Source of the DNA: Ga0077527 sp032128415
GTDB taxonomy: Bacteria > Pseudomonadota > Gammaproteobacteria > Burkholderiales > SG8-41
Direction: 5' to 3'
Length of the DNA: 31,250 bases
NCBI GenBank assembly: GCA_032128415.1
Contig: JAQBGW010000171.1
Coordinates: 1 to 31,250 of the forward strand
The position numbers were made by a program, and so were the translations under genes. The notes below the pieces were generated by a model, which was given only the letters and a program-made list of their open reading frames with translations, did no database searches and had not been told where the DNA came from. This document shows, one piece after another, positions 14,772 through 22,183 of this stretch. How positions within the stretch are numbered: the first letter of the stretch is position 1; each line of letters begins with the position of its first letter.

Positions 14772-14800
14772 ATTATCGATGCATCTCACGCGCAAGTGAA
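14772..14800 (-). promoter_or_regulatory. Putative sigma-70 promoter for the terC-usp riboswitch transcript
   Basis: On the minus strand TTCACT (14800-14795) and GATAAT (14777-14772) are separated by 17 bp, matching the consensus at 4/6 and 5/6 positions. Transcription would start near 14765, about 57 nt before the aptamer. Confidence 0.55.
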
Positions 14801-14926
14801 ATGAAGTTTTACAATCGATCTCATTACGAATGCATAAGAAATACCAGGCTATGTAATGACCGCCATCAACAATCACAATGCATAGACACTTACCGCGCGC
14901 TGTGTGCTCGAGAAAAGTCAATTCAA

Positions 14927-14943
14927 TTTGCGTGACACGCAAA
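14927..14943. promoter_or_regulatory. Perfect 17-bp inverted repeat midway between the divergent riboswitch promoters
   Basis: TTTGCGTGACACGCAAA is a perfect palindrome around A14935 and contains a T-N11-A pattern as in LysR-type operators. It lies about 140 bp from the -35 box of each divergent transcript (14795-14800 and 15072-15077). A binding site for the LysR protein encoded at 15382-16332 is possible; another regulator is equally possible. Confidence 0.5.
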
Positions 14944-15071
14944 AACCGCAAAGCACACACATTGACAGGAATGCACAACCAGACCTTCAATGATGGATAG
15001 CAATGACTGACATCACATTTCGTAATACTCTGCAGCCGCGCGCAACACCGGCGTGCGCAGAACACAACGAC

Positions 15072-15100
15072 TTGCCACGTCCATAATCCTGTGCTTTAAT
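15072..15100 (+). promoter_or_regulatory. Sigma-70 promoter for the lysR riboswitch transcript
   Basis: TTGCCA (15072-15077) and TTTAAT (15095-15100) are separated by exactly 17 bp. Transcription would start near 15107, placing the aptamer about 25 nt into the RNA. Confidence 0.65.
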
Positions 15101-15129
15101 CCGCTCGCTCGCGTGAAAACGCAGGCCCC

Positions 15130-15262
15130 TCCAAAGGGGAGTAGCTTTTGTGGCGCAAGCCACGATGACGGAGTCGTCAATTCGGAATGCGGCATGGTTC
15201 CCGGCCCGTCGGCAACACACTGTGACCGTGTCGGCCACACTGTTGTAAGCGAGACCTTTGCC
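15130..15262 (+). ncRNA. yybP-ykoY (Mn2+-responsive) riboswitch upstream of a LysR-type regulator
   Basis: The plus-strand element contains CAAAGGGGAGTAGC (GGGGAGTAGC at 15136-15145) and ends GTAAGCGAGACCTTT. P1 pairs AAAGG (15133-15137) with CCTTT (15255-15259). The P2 hairpin is GTGGC-GCAA-GCCAC (15150-15163). The inner stem is GACGG (15167-15171) with CCGTC (15206-15210), holding the core TCGTCAATTCG (15174-15184) and a GGAA/TTCC hairpin (15184-15201). The 3' strand of P1 is reused in an intrinsic terminator, the classic arrangement of the family. Mn2+ binding should stabilise P1 and allow read-through. The unusual part is the next gene: a LysR regulator, not a transporter. Confidence 0.92.
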
Positions 15263-15284
15263 TGTACGGGCAAGGTCTTTTTTT
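15252..15284 (+). terminator. Riboswitch-controlled intrinsic terminator
   Basis: AGACCTT-T-GCC (15252-15262) pairs with GGCAAGGTCT (15269-15278) with one bulged T, and is followed by seven T (15278-15284). Its 5' arm is the 3' strand of aptamer stem P1, so termination and aptamer closure are mutually exclusive. Confidence 0.9.
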
Positions 15285-15381
15285 ATGGCCGCATCCGGCC
15301 TGTCCGTTCGAGGTGAAGGTCGCGCTGCCCTGCTTTCAGCCGGGCAGCGTGGTGACTTGCGCTTACAACGAAAGGACAGAC

Positions 15382-16332
15382 ATGCCGAAAACCAGCATTC
15401 ACCGTTATCTCAAACACGGCACGCTCCCGCAACTGAGCGTTTTCGAAGCCGTTGCCCGACTCGGCAGCTTTACCAAGGCCGCCGAGGAACTCTATATGGC
15501 GCAACCTACCGTTTCCGTGCAAATGAAAAAACTTGCGGAAACCGTCGGCCTGCCGCTGATCGAGCAAATCGGCAAAAACATTCATCTCACCGAGGCCGGT
15601 CGAGTACTGCGCGCCGCGTGCGCTGAAATTTTTGGCAGCTTTTCCGGAGTGGAGCAAGCTCTGGCAAACCTGCGCGGCCTCGATACCGGACGGCTGCAAC
15701 TTGCCGTTTGCACACCTGGCAAGTATTTTGCGCCGCGAATGCTCTCCGAGTTCGTCAAACTGCATCCCGGCATCGAGGTATCGCTGCAAATACACAACAG
15801 CGAGGCGCTGCTCGACCGCATGGCAAGGAATCTGGACGATCTGTATATTTTCGCGAGTCCGCCGGACGAGCAGAATCTGGTGACGCAGGTCATCCTCCCT
15901 AATCCGATAGTGCCGTATGCGCACGCCGATCACCCGCTGGCCAGGGAAAAGCAAATCCCCTTCGCGCGCTTCGCCGCCGAACCCTTCCTGATGCGCGAAC
16001 CCGGTTCCGGCACCCGCGTGATTGCGCGCGAAACTTTTGAGTCGCATGGATGTGAGCCGAAAGTCCGCATGGAACTCTCGACCAACGAAGCCATCAAGCA
16101 AGCCATCATCGCCGGACTCGGTGTATCCATCATGTCACGCTTTACGCTTGGTCTCGACGTGGCGCACTCGCAACTCGCCATGCTGGATGTCGTCGGATTC
16201 CCGATTGAACGCAACTGGGTATTCGCCTATCCGGTAGGCAAGCAACTGCCGGCCATTGCCCGGAGTTTCATGGAGTTCACCCGCAAAGAGGCCAAAGTGC
16301 TGGTATTGGATCACCTGTCCAGTACGGGCTGA
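15382..16332 (+). CDS. LysR-type transcriptional regulator (CbbR/CysB-like)
   Basis: A 316-residue LysR regulator. The winged helix-turn-helix is at about residues 14-75 (LPQLSVFEAVARLGSFTKAA, EELYMAQPTVSVQMKKLAE, then the LIEQIGKNIHLTEAGR wing). A linker and periplasmic-binding-protein-like effector domain follow (about 95-305; RLQLAVCTPGKYFAPRMLSE, HPGIEVSLQIHN, FLMREPGSGTRVIARETFE and IKQAIIAGLGVSIMSR). The domain most resembles CbbR-type proteins; the effector is unknown. ATG 15382 has AAAGGA 7-8 nt upstream. The gene is preceded by a complete Mn2+ riboswitch plus terminator and is divergent from the terC-usp transcript, so it may regulate that gene or itself (inference). A hairpin CGCTGCCC/GGGCAGCG at 15323-15349 lies between terminator and start. 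Confidence 0.93.
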   Translation: MPKTSIHRYLKHGTLPQLSVFEAVARLGSFTKAAEELYMAQPTVSVQMKKLAETVGLPLIEQIGKNIHLTEAGRVLRAACAEIFGSFSGVEQALANLRGLDTGRLQLAVCTPGKYFAPRMLSEFVKLHPGIEVSLQIHNSEALLDRMARNLDDLYIFASPPDEQNLVTQVILPNPIVPYAHADHPLAREKQIPFARFAAEPFLMREPGSGTRVIARETFESHGCEPKVRMELSTNEAIKQAIIAGLGVSIMSRFTLGLDVAHSQLAMLDVVGFPIERNWVFAYPVGKQLPAIARSFMEFTRKEAKVLVLDHLSSTG

Positions 16333-16410
16333 TTGGCAAACTCCCTATCCGGAAAACTGGAAGAGATCACCGTCAAAGTCATTAACAAGTAGTTGACAAT
16401 CTCCATCAAC

Positions 16411-16439
16411 AAAAAAGCGGTCCGCGGACCGCTTTTTTT
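16411..16439. terminator. Bidirectional intrinsic terminator
   Basis: AAAAAAGCGGTCC and GGACCGCTTTTTTT form a near-perfect symmetric hairpin with T-runs on both strands. It serves the lysR gene on the plus strand and the small 95-residue gene on the minus strand. Confidence 0.92.
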
Positions 16440-16464
16440 CTGCCGCAGAATAGGGGTCTGCCGT

Positions 16465-16752
16465 CTATACACCCTGGCGCAGATTGATATGCGAAATCTG
16501 GATTTTCTCCAGCGCCTCCAGCTTCTGCAACCGCTTGTCGATCTGCTCCAGCGCTTCTGTCGCCTGCTTCAGTTGCTGTATGCCGTTGAACAGCATCGCG
16601 CCCCAGTCCATTTTAGTCATTTGCAGTCGCGTGGCCTCAACTTCGCGGCGCATCGCGCGCAATTGCACCACCATCACCAGCATCAGCACAGCCGCAGCAA
16701 ATAACAGGATGATCACAGCACCTATCAACATGGTTTCATTTGGAATAGTCAT
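16465..16752 (-). CDS. Small single-pass membrane protein with coiled coil, function unknown
   Basis: A 95-residue protein with one N-terminal membrane helix (MLIGAVIILLFAAAVLMLVM, residues 8-27, extended by VV) and a charged helical remainder with heptad spacing (LRAMRREVEATRLQMTK, then LKQATEALEQIDKRLQKLEA), likely a coiled coil. No family is recognised. GGGGGAGG directly before ATG 16752 is a strong but close ribosome binding site; ATG at codon 8 is an alternative. It is a stand-alone gene, convergent with lysR through a shared terminator. Confidence 0.7.
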   Translation of the reverse strand: MTIPNETMLIGAVIILLFAAAVLMLVMVVQLRAMRREVEATRLQMTKMDWGAMLFNGIQQLKQATEALEQIDKRLQKLEALEKIQISHINLRQGV

Positions 16753-17073
16753 GTACCTCCCCCACGCCTCGCTGTCCCTTGTGCGGGCGCACTGAACAAC
16801 ACATCTACGATAGCAGAATTCCCACCTGTCTCACCGACGCTGGCACGGATGCAACCGCCTCAGCGCGGCGGTCATGTCGAATGCTGCAGCGCGGCGATCA
16901 TGGCGCCACACTCCGATAATCAAGGGAATCCGCGTTTCACATGGTGATCACTCATTGCACCAGAGTCCCGAACTGACTAACATTGCAGCTGTGTCGCCGT
17001 GGTTGGGCCTCTAACAACTTCATCCGCCCCCACCGCCCCCCCACTCAGTCATTCCACATGAAGGAAGCTTTGC
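16753..17073. other. Intergenic region with a weak promoter candidate
   Basis: About 320 bp separate two divergent genes. A weak plus-strand promoter candidate TTGCAC (16955-16960)/TAACAT (16978-16983) with a 17-bp spacer precedes the ketopantoate-reductase-like gene. No coding frame, tRNA or convincing structured RNA was seen. Confidence 0.35.
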
Positions 17074-18141
17074 ATGCGTATTTATAAAATCCTGATTCTC
17101 GGCGCTTCATACGGCTCCCTGCTGGCCACTAAACTGCTGCTTGCCGGACACACCGTCAAGATGATCTGCCTGCCTGCCGAGGCGGAGTTGTTCAACACCG
17201 AAGGCGCCATCATCCGTATGCCGATCAAGGGTCGCGAAGGTCTGGTTGAAATCAATTCACAAAAACTTCCCGGCAAACTATCCGCTGGTGGCCCCGACTC
17301 CGCGAACCCTTCGGACTACGATCTGATCGTGCTGGCCATGCAGGAACCACAGTATCGTTCGCCGGGCGTGCGCGAATTGCTCGACAAGGTCGCCAAATCA
17401 CGCGTGCCCTGCATGTCGATCATGAACATGCCGCCGCTGCCCTACCTGAAACGCATACCAGGCCTGAATGCCGATGCCTGCCGCGACTGTTTTACCGATG
17501 CTTCGGTATGGGACAGTTTCGACCCGAAAACACTGACGCTGTGCAGCCCGGATCCGCAGGCCTTCCGCCCGCCGGAAGAAAAAGTCAATGTGCTGCAGGT
17601 ACGGTTGCCATCCAATTTCAAATCGGCGCGCTTCGATTCTGATGCGCATACCGCGATCCTGCGCCAGCTTGAAGCCGACATTGCTGCCGTGCGCTTCGAT
17701 CCGGGCGACGGCAAGAAAATCGAATTGCCGGTCAAACTCAAGGTACATGAATCGGTATTCGTGCCGCTCGCCAAATGGGCGATGCTGATTGCCGGCAACT
17801 ACCGCTGCGTGCAAAAAGACGAAATGCGGCCGATCAAGGAGGCCGTCCACAGCGATATGGAAGCTTCGCGTTCGGCCTATAACTGGGTGGTCAAGCTGTG
17901 CGTGGCGCTGGGCGCCGATGAAAAAGACCTGGTGCCCTTCGAGAAATACGCTACTGCCGCATTATCGCTGGGCAGCCCGTCGTCCGCCGCAAGGGCGCTG
18001 GCAGCTGGTGCGCCAAACATAGAGCGGGTTGACCGGTTGGTCCAGACCGTTGCCGCGCAAAAGGGCATGCAGTCCCCGGTCGTGGACGCAACTGTGGCGC
18101 TGGTCGATGGTTGGCTGGAGAAGAATCGCAAGAAAGCGTGA
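17074..18141 (+). CDS. Ketopantoate reductase-like (ApbA/PanE family) protein
   Basis: A 355-residue protein with an N-terminal Rossmann fold of the ketopantoate reductase type. The glycine-rich loop is ILILGASYGSLLATKLLLAG (residues 6-25), followed by the acidic-free HTVKMICLP strand and the YDLIVLAMQEPQYRSP segment. The C-terminal half is helical and includes KLKVHESVFVPLAKWAMLIA and a long helix run to the end. True PanE enzymes are about 300 residues and make pantoate with NADPH; the extra length and the GASYGS rather than GAGAxG loop suggest a related enzyme of unknown substrate. AAGGA 8 nt upstream supports ATG 17074. Confidence 0.72.
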   Translation: MRIYKILILGASYGSLLATKLLLAGHTVKMICLPAEAELFNTEGAIIRMPIKGREGLVEINSQKLPGKLSAGGPDSANPSDYDLIVLAMQEPQYRSPGVRELLDKVAKSRVPCMSIMNMPPLPYLKRIPGLNADACRDCFTDASVWDSFDPKTLTLCSPDPQAFRPPEEKVNVLQVRLPSNFKSARFDSDAHTAILRQLEADIAAVRFDPGDGKKIELPVKLKVHESVFVPLAKWAMLIAGNYRCVQKDEMRPIKEAVHSDMEASRSAYNWVVKLCVALGADEKDLVPFEKYATAALSLGSPSSAARALAAGAPNIERVDRLVQTVAAQKGMQSPVVDATVALVDGWLEKNRKKA

Positions 18142-18220
18142 CACTGCTGCAACAGCAGCAGGCGTAGCCTATTTTCTACCAGTTGTAACATGGCAACGTT
18201 CCTTGATTGCTGTACTACGT

Positions 18221-18988
18221 GTGAATTTGAACACACCTCAACTGTCGTTGTATGCGTTGCTCGTCTCAGTCGCGATTGCGGCAGGTTGCGGGACGACTCC
18301 GGAACGACCACCTGCAACCGCCTTGCCGCGCGACGTCACGACATTTTCACAATTCTCCGCGGGCAACAACTTGCCGGAAATCTGGCAGCCATGGAAACTG
18401 TCGCGCTTTAAATCAGCCAGCAGTTACCAACTGATCGAAGACTCCGGCAGGACGGTGATCCTGGCCAGTGCGCGAGCATCCGCTTCAGGACTGATACATT
18501 ATCTGGATGTTGATCCGCGCGAGCGCCCCATACTCTCGTGGCGCTGGAAAGTAATGGATCTGTCCCCTACAACATCCAGCGCCGACGACTCACCGGCACG
18601 TATTGTGGTGTCATTCGACGGTGATCACGACAAGCTCGATTTCGGCGACCGCCTGTTTTACAACCAGTTCCGGTTATTCACGGGACAGCAACTACCCTAC
18701 GCGGCATTAATGTATGTCTGGGGGAGCCAGACCCCGAAGGATGGCATCGTACCCAATAAGCACACCACCCGGATCAAGCTCATCGTGGTCGAGAGCGGGC
18801 GCGAAAAGTTGGGGCAATGGCTTGACGCACGGCGCGATGTCGTCGCTGATTTCCGGCGCGCCTTTGGTGAAGAACCCGGCAGGATTGTATCCGTTGGCAT
18901 TCTGACCGAAGCCGACGCTGCAGATCGCACGCTTGATGTGTACTACGGCGACCTGGCGTTCTCCAGCAAGCCTGCAGGAAGTCAGTAG
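18221..18988 (+). CDS. DUF3047 family exported/lipoprotein-like protein
   Basis: A 255-residue protein (from GTG 18221) with a hydrophobic N-terminus (LSLYALLVSVAIAAGCG) that reads as a lipoprotein-type signal with Cys20 as the possible lipidated residue. The mature part shows DUF3047 features: WKVMDLSPTTSSADDSPARI, VVSFDGDHDKLDFGDRLFYN, ALMYVWGSQTPKDGIVPNKH and VADFRRAFGEEPGRIVSVGI with a C-terminal acidic AYYGDLAF-like strand. The function of the family is unknown. The start is not firm: a TTG at 18203 is also in frame and neither has a clear ribosome binding site. Longer in-frame sequence would overlap the preceding gene. Confidence 0.78.
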   Translation: MNLNTPQLSLYALLVSVAIAAGCGTTPERPPATALPRDVTTFSQFSAGNNLPEIWQPWKLSRFKSASSYQLIEDSGRTVILASARASASGLIHYLDVDPRERPILSWRWKVMDLSPTTSSADDSPARIVVSFDGDHDKLDFGDRLFYNQFRLFTGQQLPYAALMYVWGSQTPKDGIVPNKHTTRIKLIVVESGREKLGQWLDARRDVVADFRRAFGEEPGRIVSVGILTEADAADRTLDVYYGDLAFSSKPAGSQ

Positions 18989-19034
18989 CTGGCCAGCTAT
19001 TCTTCCAGAGATTCGGTCGTGCTGCCTGAGCTAT

Positions 19035-20006
19035 TCAAGCAGGCTTGGGAAACAGCGGGGCACTGCCTGAACCGATCAGTTCTGACACCTGGTCAGAAAT
19101 CAGTCCGGTAGGCTGCTTCGCCGCACGACCGATCAGAAAACCTTGGGCGTTGCTGATACCGAGATCGCGGAGTATGCAAAAATCCGCCGCAGTTTCGACG
19201 CCTTCGGCAACCAGCGACGAACCACAGCCTTCGGCAATGTGCTGCAGCGACTTGAGAAAATGGTATTTGACCGAATTCTCACTGACGCCCTGCACGAAAT
19301 GCATGTCGATTTTTACGAAGTCCGGCTGCAATTCCGACCACAACCGAAGGCTGGAGAATCCTTCGCCCAGATCGTCCAGCGCCACGCGAAAACCGGCACT
19401 GCGGAACAGCATCAGGGCCTTACTGAAAATTGAACGATCTGTGATGTACTGGCTTTCCGTGAGTTCAATCGTGACTTGCGCAATATCCAGACCGCAATCC
19501 TTGATGAATTTCGTAATGCGTAGTACATCGTCCTTGACCTCGAGCACGGTCTGCGGCGTGACGTTGAGAAACAACTGGCGCTTGAGGCCCAACCGGGCAA
19601 ACTGGCGCACGACTTTCAGTGCACACAGCATGTTCAATTCGGTCAACAGACCGGCATGGGTTGCTGCATCAAAAAGTTTAGTTGGTGTGTGCAGCAGGCT
19701 GGCTTCCGGCCCGCGGATCAATCCCTCATAGGCGAGGATTTCACCCGTGCCAAAAGCCAGTATCGGTTGAAAAACAGGGGTGACCGCCCGGCTTTCGACA
19801 ATCCTGATCAGCTCCTCAAGTTCCTGGAACCGCGAATTGCCCCGCGATTTCGACAGCCAGCGGGATGGCGGCGGTGTTTCCTCCTGTCCAGGCGCATCCG
19901 GCTCGTCATTCTGGGCCTTGCTTGTCATGCATTGCCTGGCATGGGTCGGGAATAGGCCAAAGTTGCGCAGCACGCTTGCATGCGGCGCATCGCCCTCAAC
20001 CACCAT
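19035..20006 (-). CDS. EAL-domain cyclic-di-GMP phosphodiesterase
   Basis: A 323-residue protein whose residues from about 70 on form a stand-alone EAL domain. The signature is EGLIR (Glu94) in the ExLxR form. Other catalytic positions are present: FLNVTPQT (Asn), VTIELTES (Glu), VALDDLGEG (Asp-Asp loop), DFVKIDMHFV (Lys), LVAEGVET (Glu) and AQGFLIGRA (Gln). This predicts active hydrolysis of c-di-GMP to pGpG. The N-terminal 65 residues are polar and probably disordered, with no sensor domain or membrane segment. ATG 19928 (MTSKAQNDE) is an alternative start. It is convergent with the DUF3047 gene. Confidence 0.9.
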   Translation of the reverse strand: MVVEGDAPHASVLRNFGLFPTHARQCMTSKAQNDEPDAPGQEETPPPSRWLSKSRGNSRFQELEELIRIVESRAVTPVFQPILAFGTGEILAYEGLIRGPEASLLHTPTKLFDAATHAGLLTELNMLCALKVVRQFARLGLKRQLFLNVTPQTVLEVKDDVLRITKFIKDCGLDIAQVTIELTESQYITDRSIFSKALMLFRSAGFRVALDDLGEGFSSLRLWSELQPDFVKIDMHFVQGVSENSVKYHFLKSLQHIAEGCGSSLVAEGVETAADFCILRDLGISNAQGFLIGRAAKQPTGLISDQVSELIGSGSAPLFPKPA

Positions 20007-20139
20007 GTTATATATCCCGACATCTCGACGCGATTAGATCATAATTTCAACGACTTGGCTAAACTTTCCAACACGCGTTACAGCCGTTCGCTGACTCTGC
20101 CCGTGCCGTCTGTTTACTGAATCTGCATGGTGGATTTCA

Positions 20140-22047
20140 CTACCCGCCCATCGCCAGCATCAGTTGATTGAGCCGTTTCACGAAGCCTGCCGGATCTTCA
20201 AGCTGGCCACCCTCGGCCAGCAGCGACTGATCAAACAGCACTGCTGCGAGATCGCCAAAGCGTGATTCATCCGTTTCCGCCTGCAAACGCTGCACCAGCG
20301 GATGATGGGTATTGATCTCGAGTATGGGCTGCGCCATCGGTACTTTCTGCCCGGCCGCTTTCAACATGCGCTGCAGATTGGCCGTCATGTCGTGCTCGTC
20401 GGCGACCAGACAGGCCGGCGACTCGGTTAGCCGCAAAGTCACCCGAACTTCCTTGACGCGCTCGCCCAGCGACTTTTTGATGCGCTCAACAAAATCCTTG
20501 TGCTCGGTAGCTTCCTGCTCCTGCGCCTTTTTATCGGCATCGTCTTCCAGCTTGCCGAGATCTAGCGCACCTTTGGCCACCGACTGCAGCCTCTTACCTT
20601 CGAATTCCGTCAAAAAGGACATCATCCATTCGTCAACACGGTCGCCCAGAAGCAGCACTTCAACGCCCTTTTTACGGAATACTTCAAGGTGCGGGCTGGC
20701 TTTGGCCGCGGTGAATGAATCGGCGGTTACGTAATAAATTTTGTCCTGCTCCGGCTTCATCCGTGCCACATAATCTGCCAGAGACACGATCTCCTCAGCG
20801 GTGTCCTGGTGCGTTGAAGCAAAGCGCAGCAATTTGGCGATGCGCTCGCGGCTGGCATGATCTTCGCCGATACCTTCCTTGAACACGCGACCGAATTCCT
20901 TCCAGAATGCGATGAATTTTTCCTGCTGATTTTCGGCAAGATCTTCCACCATGGATAGCACCCGCTTGACCGAGCCGGCACGTATGGTTTCGATGTCCTT
21001 CGATTCCTGCAGGATTTCGCGCGATACATTGAGCGGCAAGTCGTTGGAATCGATTATGCCGCGCACAAACCGCAGGTAATGCGGCATCAGATGCTCGGCG
21101 TCATCCATGATGAATACGCGCCGCACGTAGAGCTTGATGCCGCGCCGCTGTTCGCGATCCCACAGATCGAACGGTGCACGCGCCGGGATGTAGAGCAGCT
21201 GGGTGTATTCCTTGCGGCCTTCGACCTTGTTGTGCGACCACATGAGTGGCGCCTCGAAATCATGCGCCACATGCTTGTAGAACTCAGTGTATTGCTCGTC
21301 GGTAATTTCGCTTTTCGACCGCGCCCACAGCGCGCTGGCTTGATTGACGGTCTCGTCATTGTCGGTGGTGCGGTATTTTCCGGATTCCTTGTCCCACTCC
21401 TCCTGCTTCATCAGGATCGGCAGCGTGATGTGATCGGAGTATTTACGCAGAATCGTGCGCAAACGGGAACCGTCGGCGAATTCGTCATCACCCTCGCGCA
21501 GATGCAGCGTGACCTCGGTGCCGCGGTCGGCCTTTTCGACAACCTCCAGCGTGTATTCGCCGCTGCCATCGGATTCCCAGAGCACCCCGTGCTCGCCGGT
21601 CAGGCCGGCACGCCGAGTCACCAGCGTAACCTTGTCGGCTACGACAAACGAGGAATAGAAGCCGACGCCAAACTGGCCGATCAGGTGCGCGTCCTTGGCC
21701 GAATCACCCGTCAGTTTATCGAGGAATTCACGGGTGCCCGAACGGGCGATGGTGCCGACGTTGTCGATCACTTCCTGGCGCGACATGCCGATGCCGTTGT
21801 CGGCAATGGTCACCGTGCGCGCCTGTAGATCGAAAGCGACGCGGATATTCAGTTCCGCATTGTTTTCCAACAGCGCCTTGTCGGTCAGCGCTTCGAAACG
21901 CAACTTGTCGCAGGCATCCGACGCGTTCGACACCAGTTCGCGCAGGAAAATCTCCTTGTTGCTGTACATGGAGTGGATCATCAACTGCAACAGCTGTTTG
22001 ACTTCGGCCTGGAAGCCCAGGGTTTCCTTGGTTGCGGTCTCAGTCAT
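20140..22047 (-). CDS. htpG: Molecular chaperone HtpG (bacterial Hsp90)
   Basis: A 635-residue Hsp90. The N-terminal GHKL ATPase domain shows SNKEIFLRELVSNASDACDK, TIADNGIGMSRQEVIDNVGT and LIGQFGVGFYSSFVVAD. The middle domain carries YIPARAPFDLW, LPHYLRFVRGIIDSNDLPLN and the catalytic-loop REILQESKDIETIR. The C-terminal dimerisation domain ends MEEVD-free (KRLNQLMLAMGG), normal for bacteria. HtpG helps fold and stabilise client proteins under stress. ATG 22047 has GGAG 5 nt upstream; the longer frame has no support. A sigma-32-like promoter lies 40-70 bp upstream. Confidence 0.98.
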   Translation of the reverse strand: MTETATKETLGFQAEVKQLLQLMIHSMYSNKEIFLRELVSNASDACDKLRFEALTDKALLENNAELNIRVAFDLQARTVTIADNGIGMSRQEVIDNVGTIARSGTREFLDKLTGDSAKDAHLIGQFGVGFYSSFVVADKVTLVTRRAGLTGEHGVLWESDGSGEYTLEVVEKADRGTEVTLHLREGDDEFADGSRLRTILRKYSDHITLPILMKQEEWDKESGKYRTTDNDETVNQASALWARSKSEITDEQYTEFYKHVAHDFEAPLMWSHNKVEGRKEYTQLLYIPARAPFDLWDREQRRGIKLYVRRVFIMDDAEHLMPHYLRFVRGIIDSNDLPLNVSREILQESKDIETIRAGSVKRVLSMVEDLAENQQEKFIAFWKEFGRVFKEGIGEDHASRERIAKLLRFASTHQDTAEEIVSLADYVARMKPEQDKIYYVTADSFTAAKASPHLEVFRKKGVEVLLLGDRVDEWMMSFLTEFEGKRLQSVAKGALDLGKLEDDADKKAQEQEATEHKDFVERIKKSLGERVKEVRVTLRLTESPACLVADEHDMTANLQRMLKAAGQKVPMAQPILEINTHHPLVQRLQAETDESRFGDLAAVLFDQSLLAEGGQLEDPAGFVKRLNQLMLAMGG

Positions 22048-22087
22048 CTTTACTCCGGCAATCGGTAAACAAAAAAAGGTGTTGTGC

Positions 22088-22116
22088 AGATGCGCCCGGT
22101 GGCGGCAGATTTCAAG
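22088..22116 (-). promoter_or_regulatory. Putative sigma-32 (heat shock) promoter of htpG
   Basis: On the minus strand CTTGAAA (22116-22110) is a perfect heat-shock -35. After 14 bp follows GCGCATCT (22095-22088), which matches CCCCATNT at 5 of 7 defined positions. The spacing and the downstream chaperone gene support the call. Confidence 0.6.
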
Positions 22117-22183
22117 CGCCACGTGCGACTAGTGGCAGGACGCAGAGCTGCCGTCGGATTACGCATATAACCTATTGTTTTTA

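Noticed and set aside
15285..15381. Possible short leader peptide between the riboswitch terminator and lysR
   Set aside because: The ATG after the T-run has no ribosome binding site, and the frame runs far into lysR in another phase.
16860..16905. Two imperfect copies of GCGCGGCGRTCATG
   Set aside because: Only two short copies with no associated structure; probably chance in GC-rich DNA.
18986..18999. 14-bp palindrome TAGCTGGCCAGCTA overlapping the DUF3047 stop
   Set aside because: No loop or T-run for a terminator, and no promoter nearby to suggest an operator; too little to support a function.
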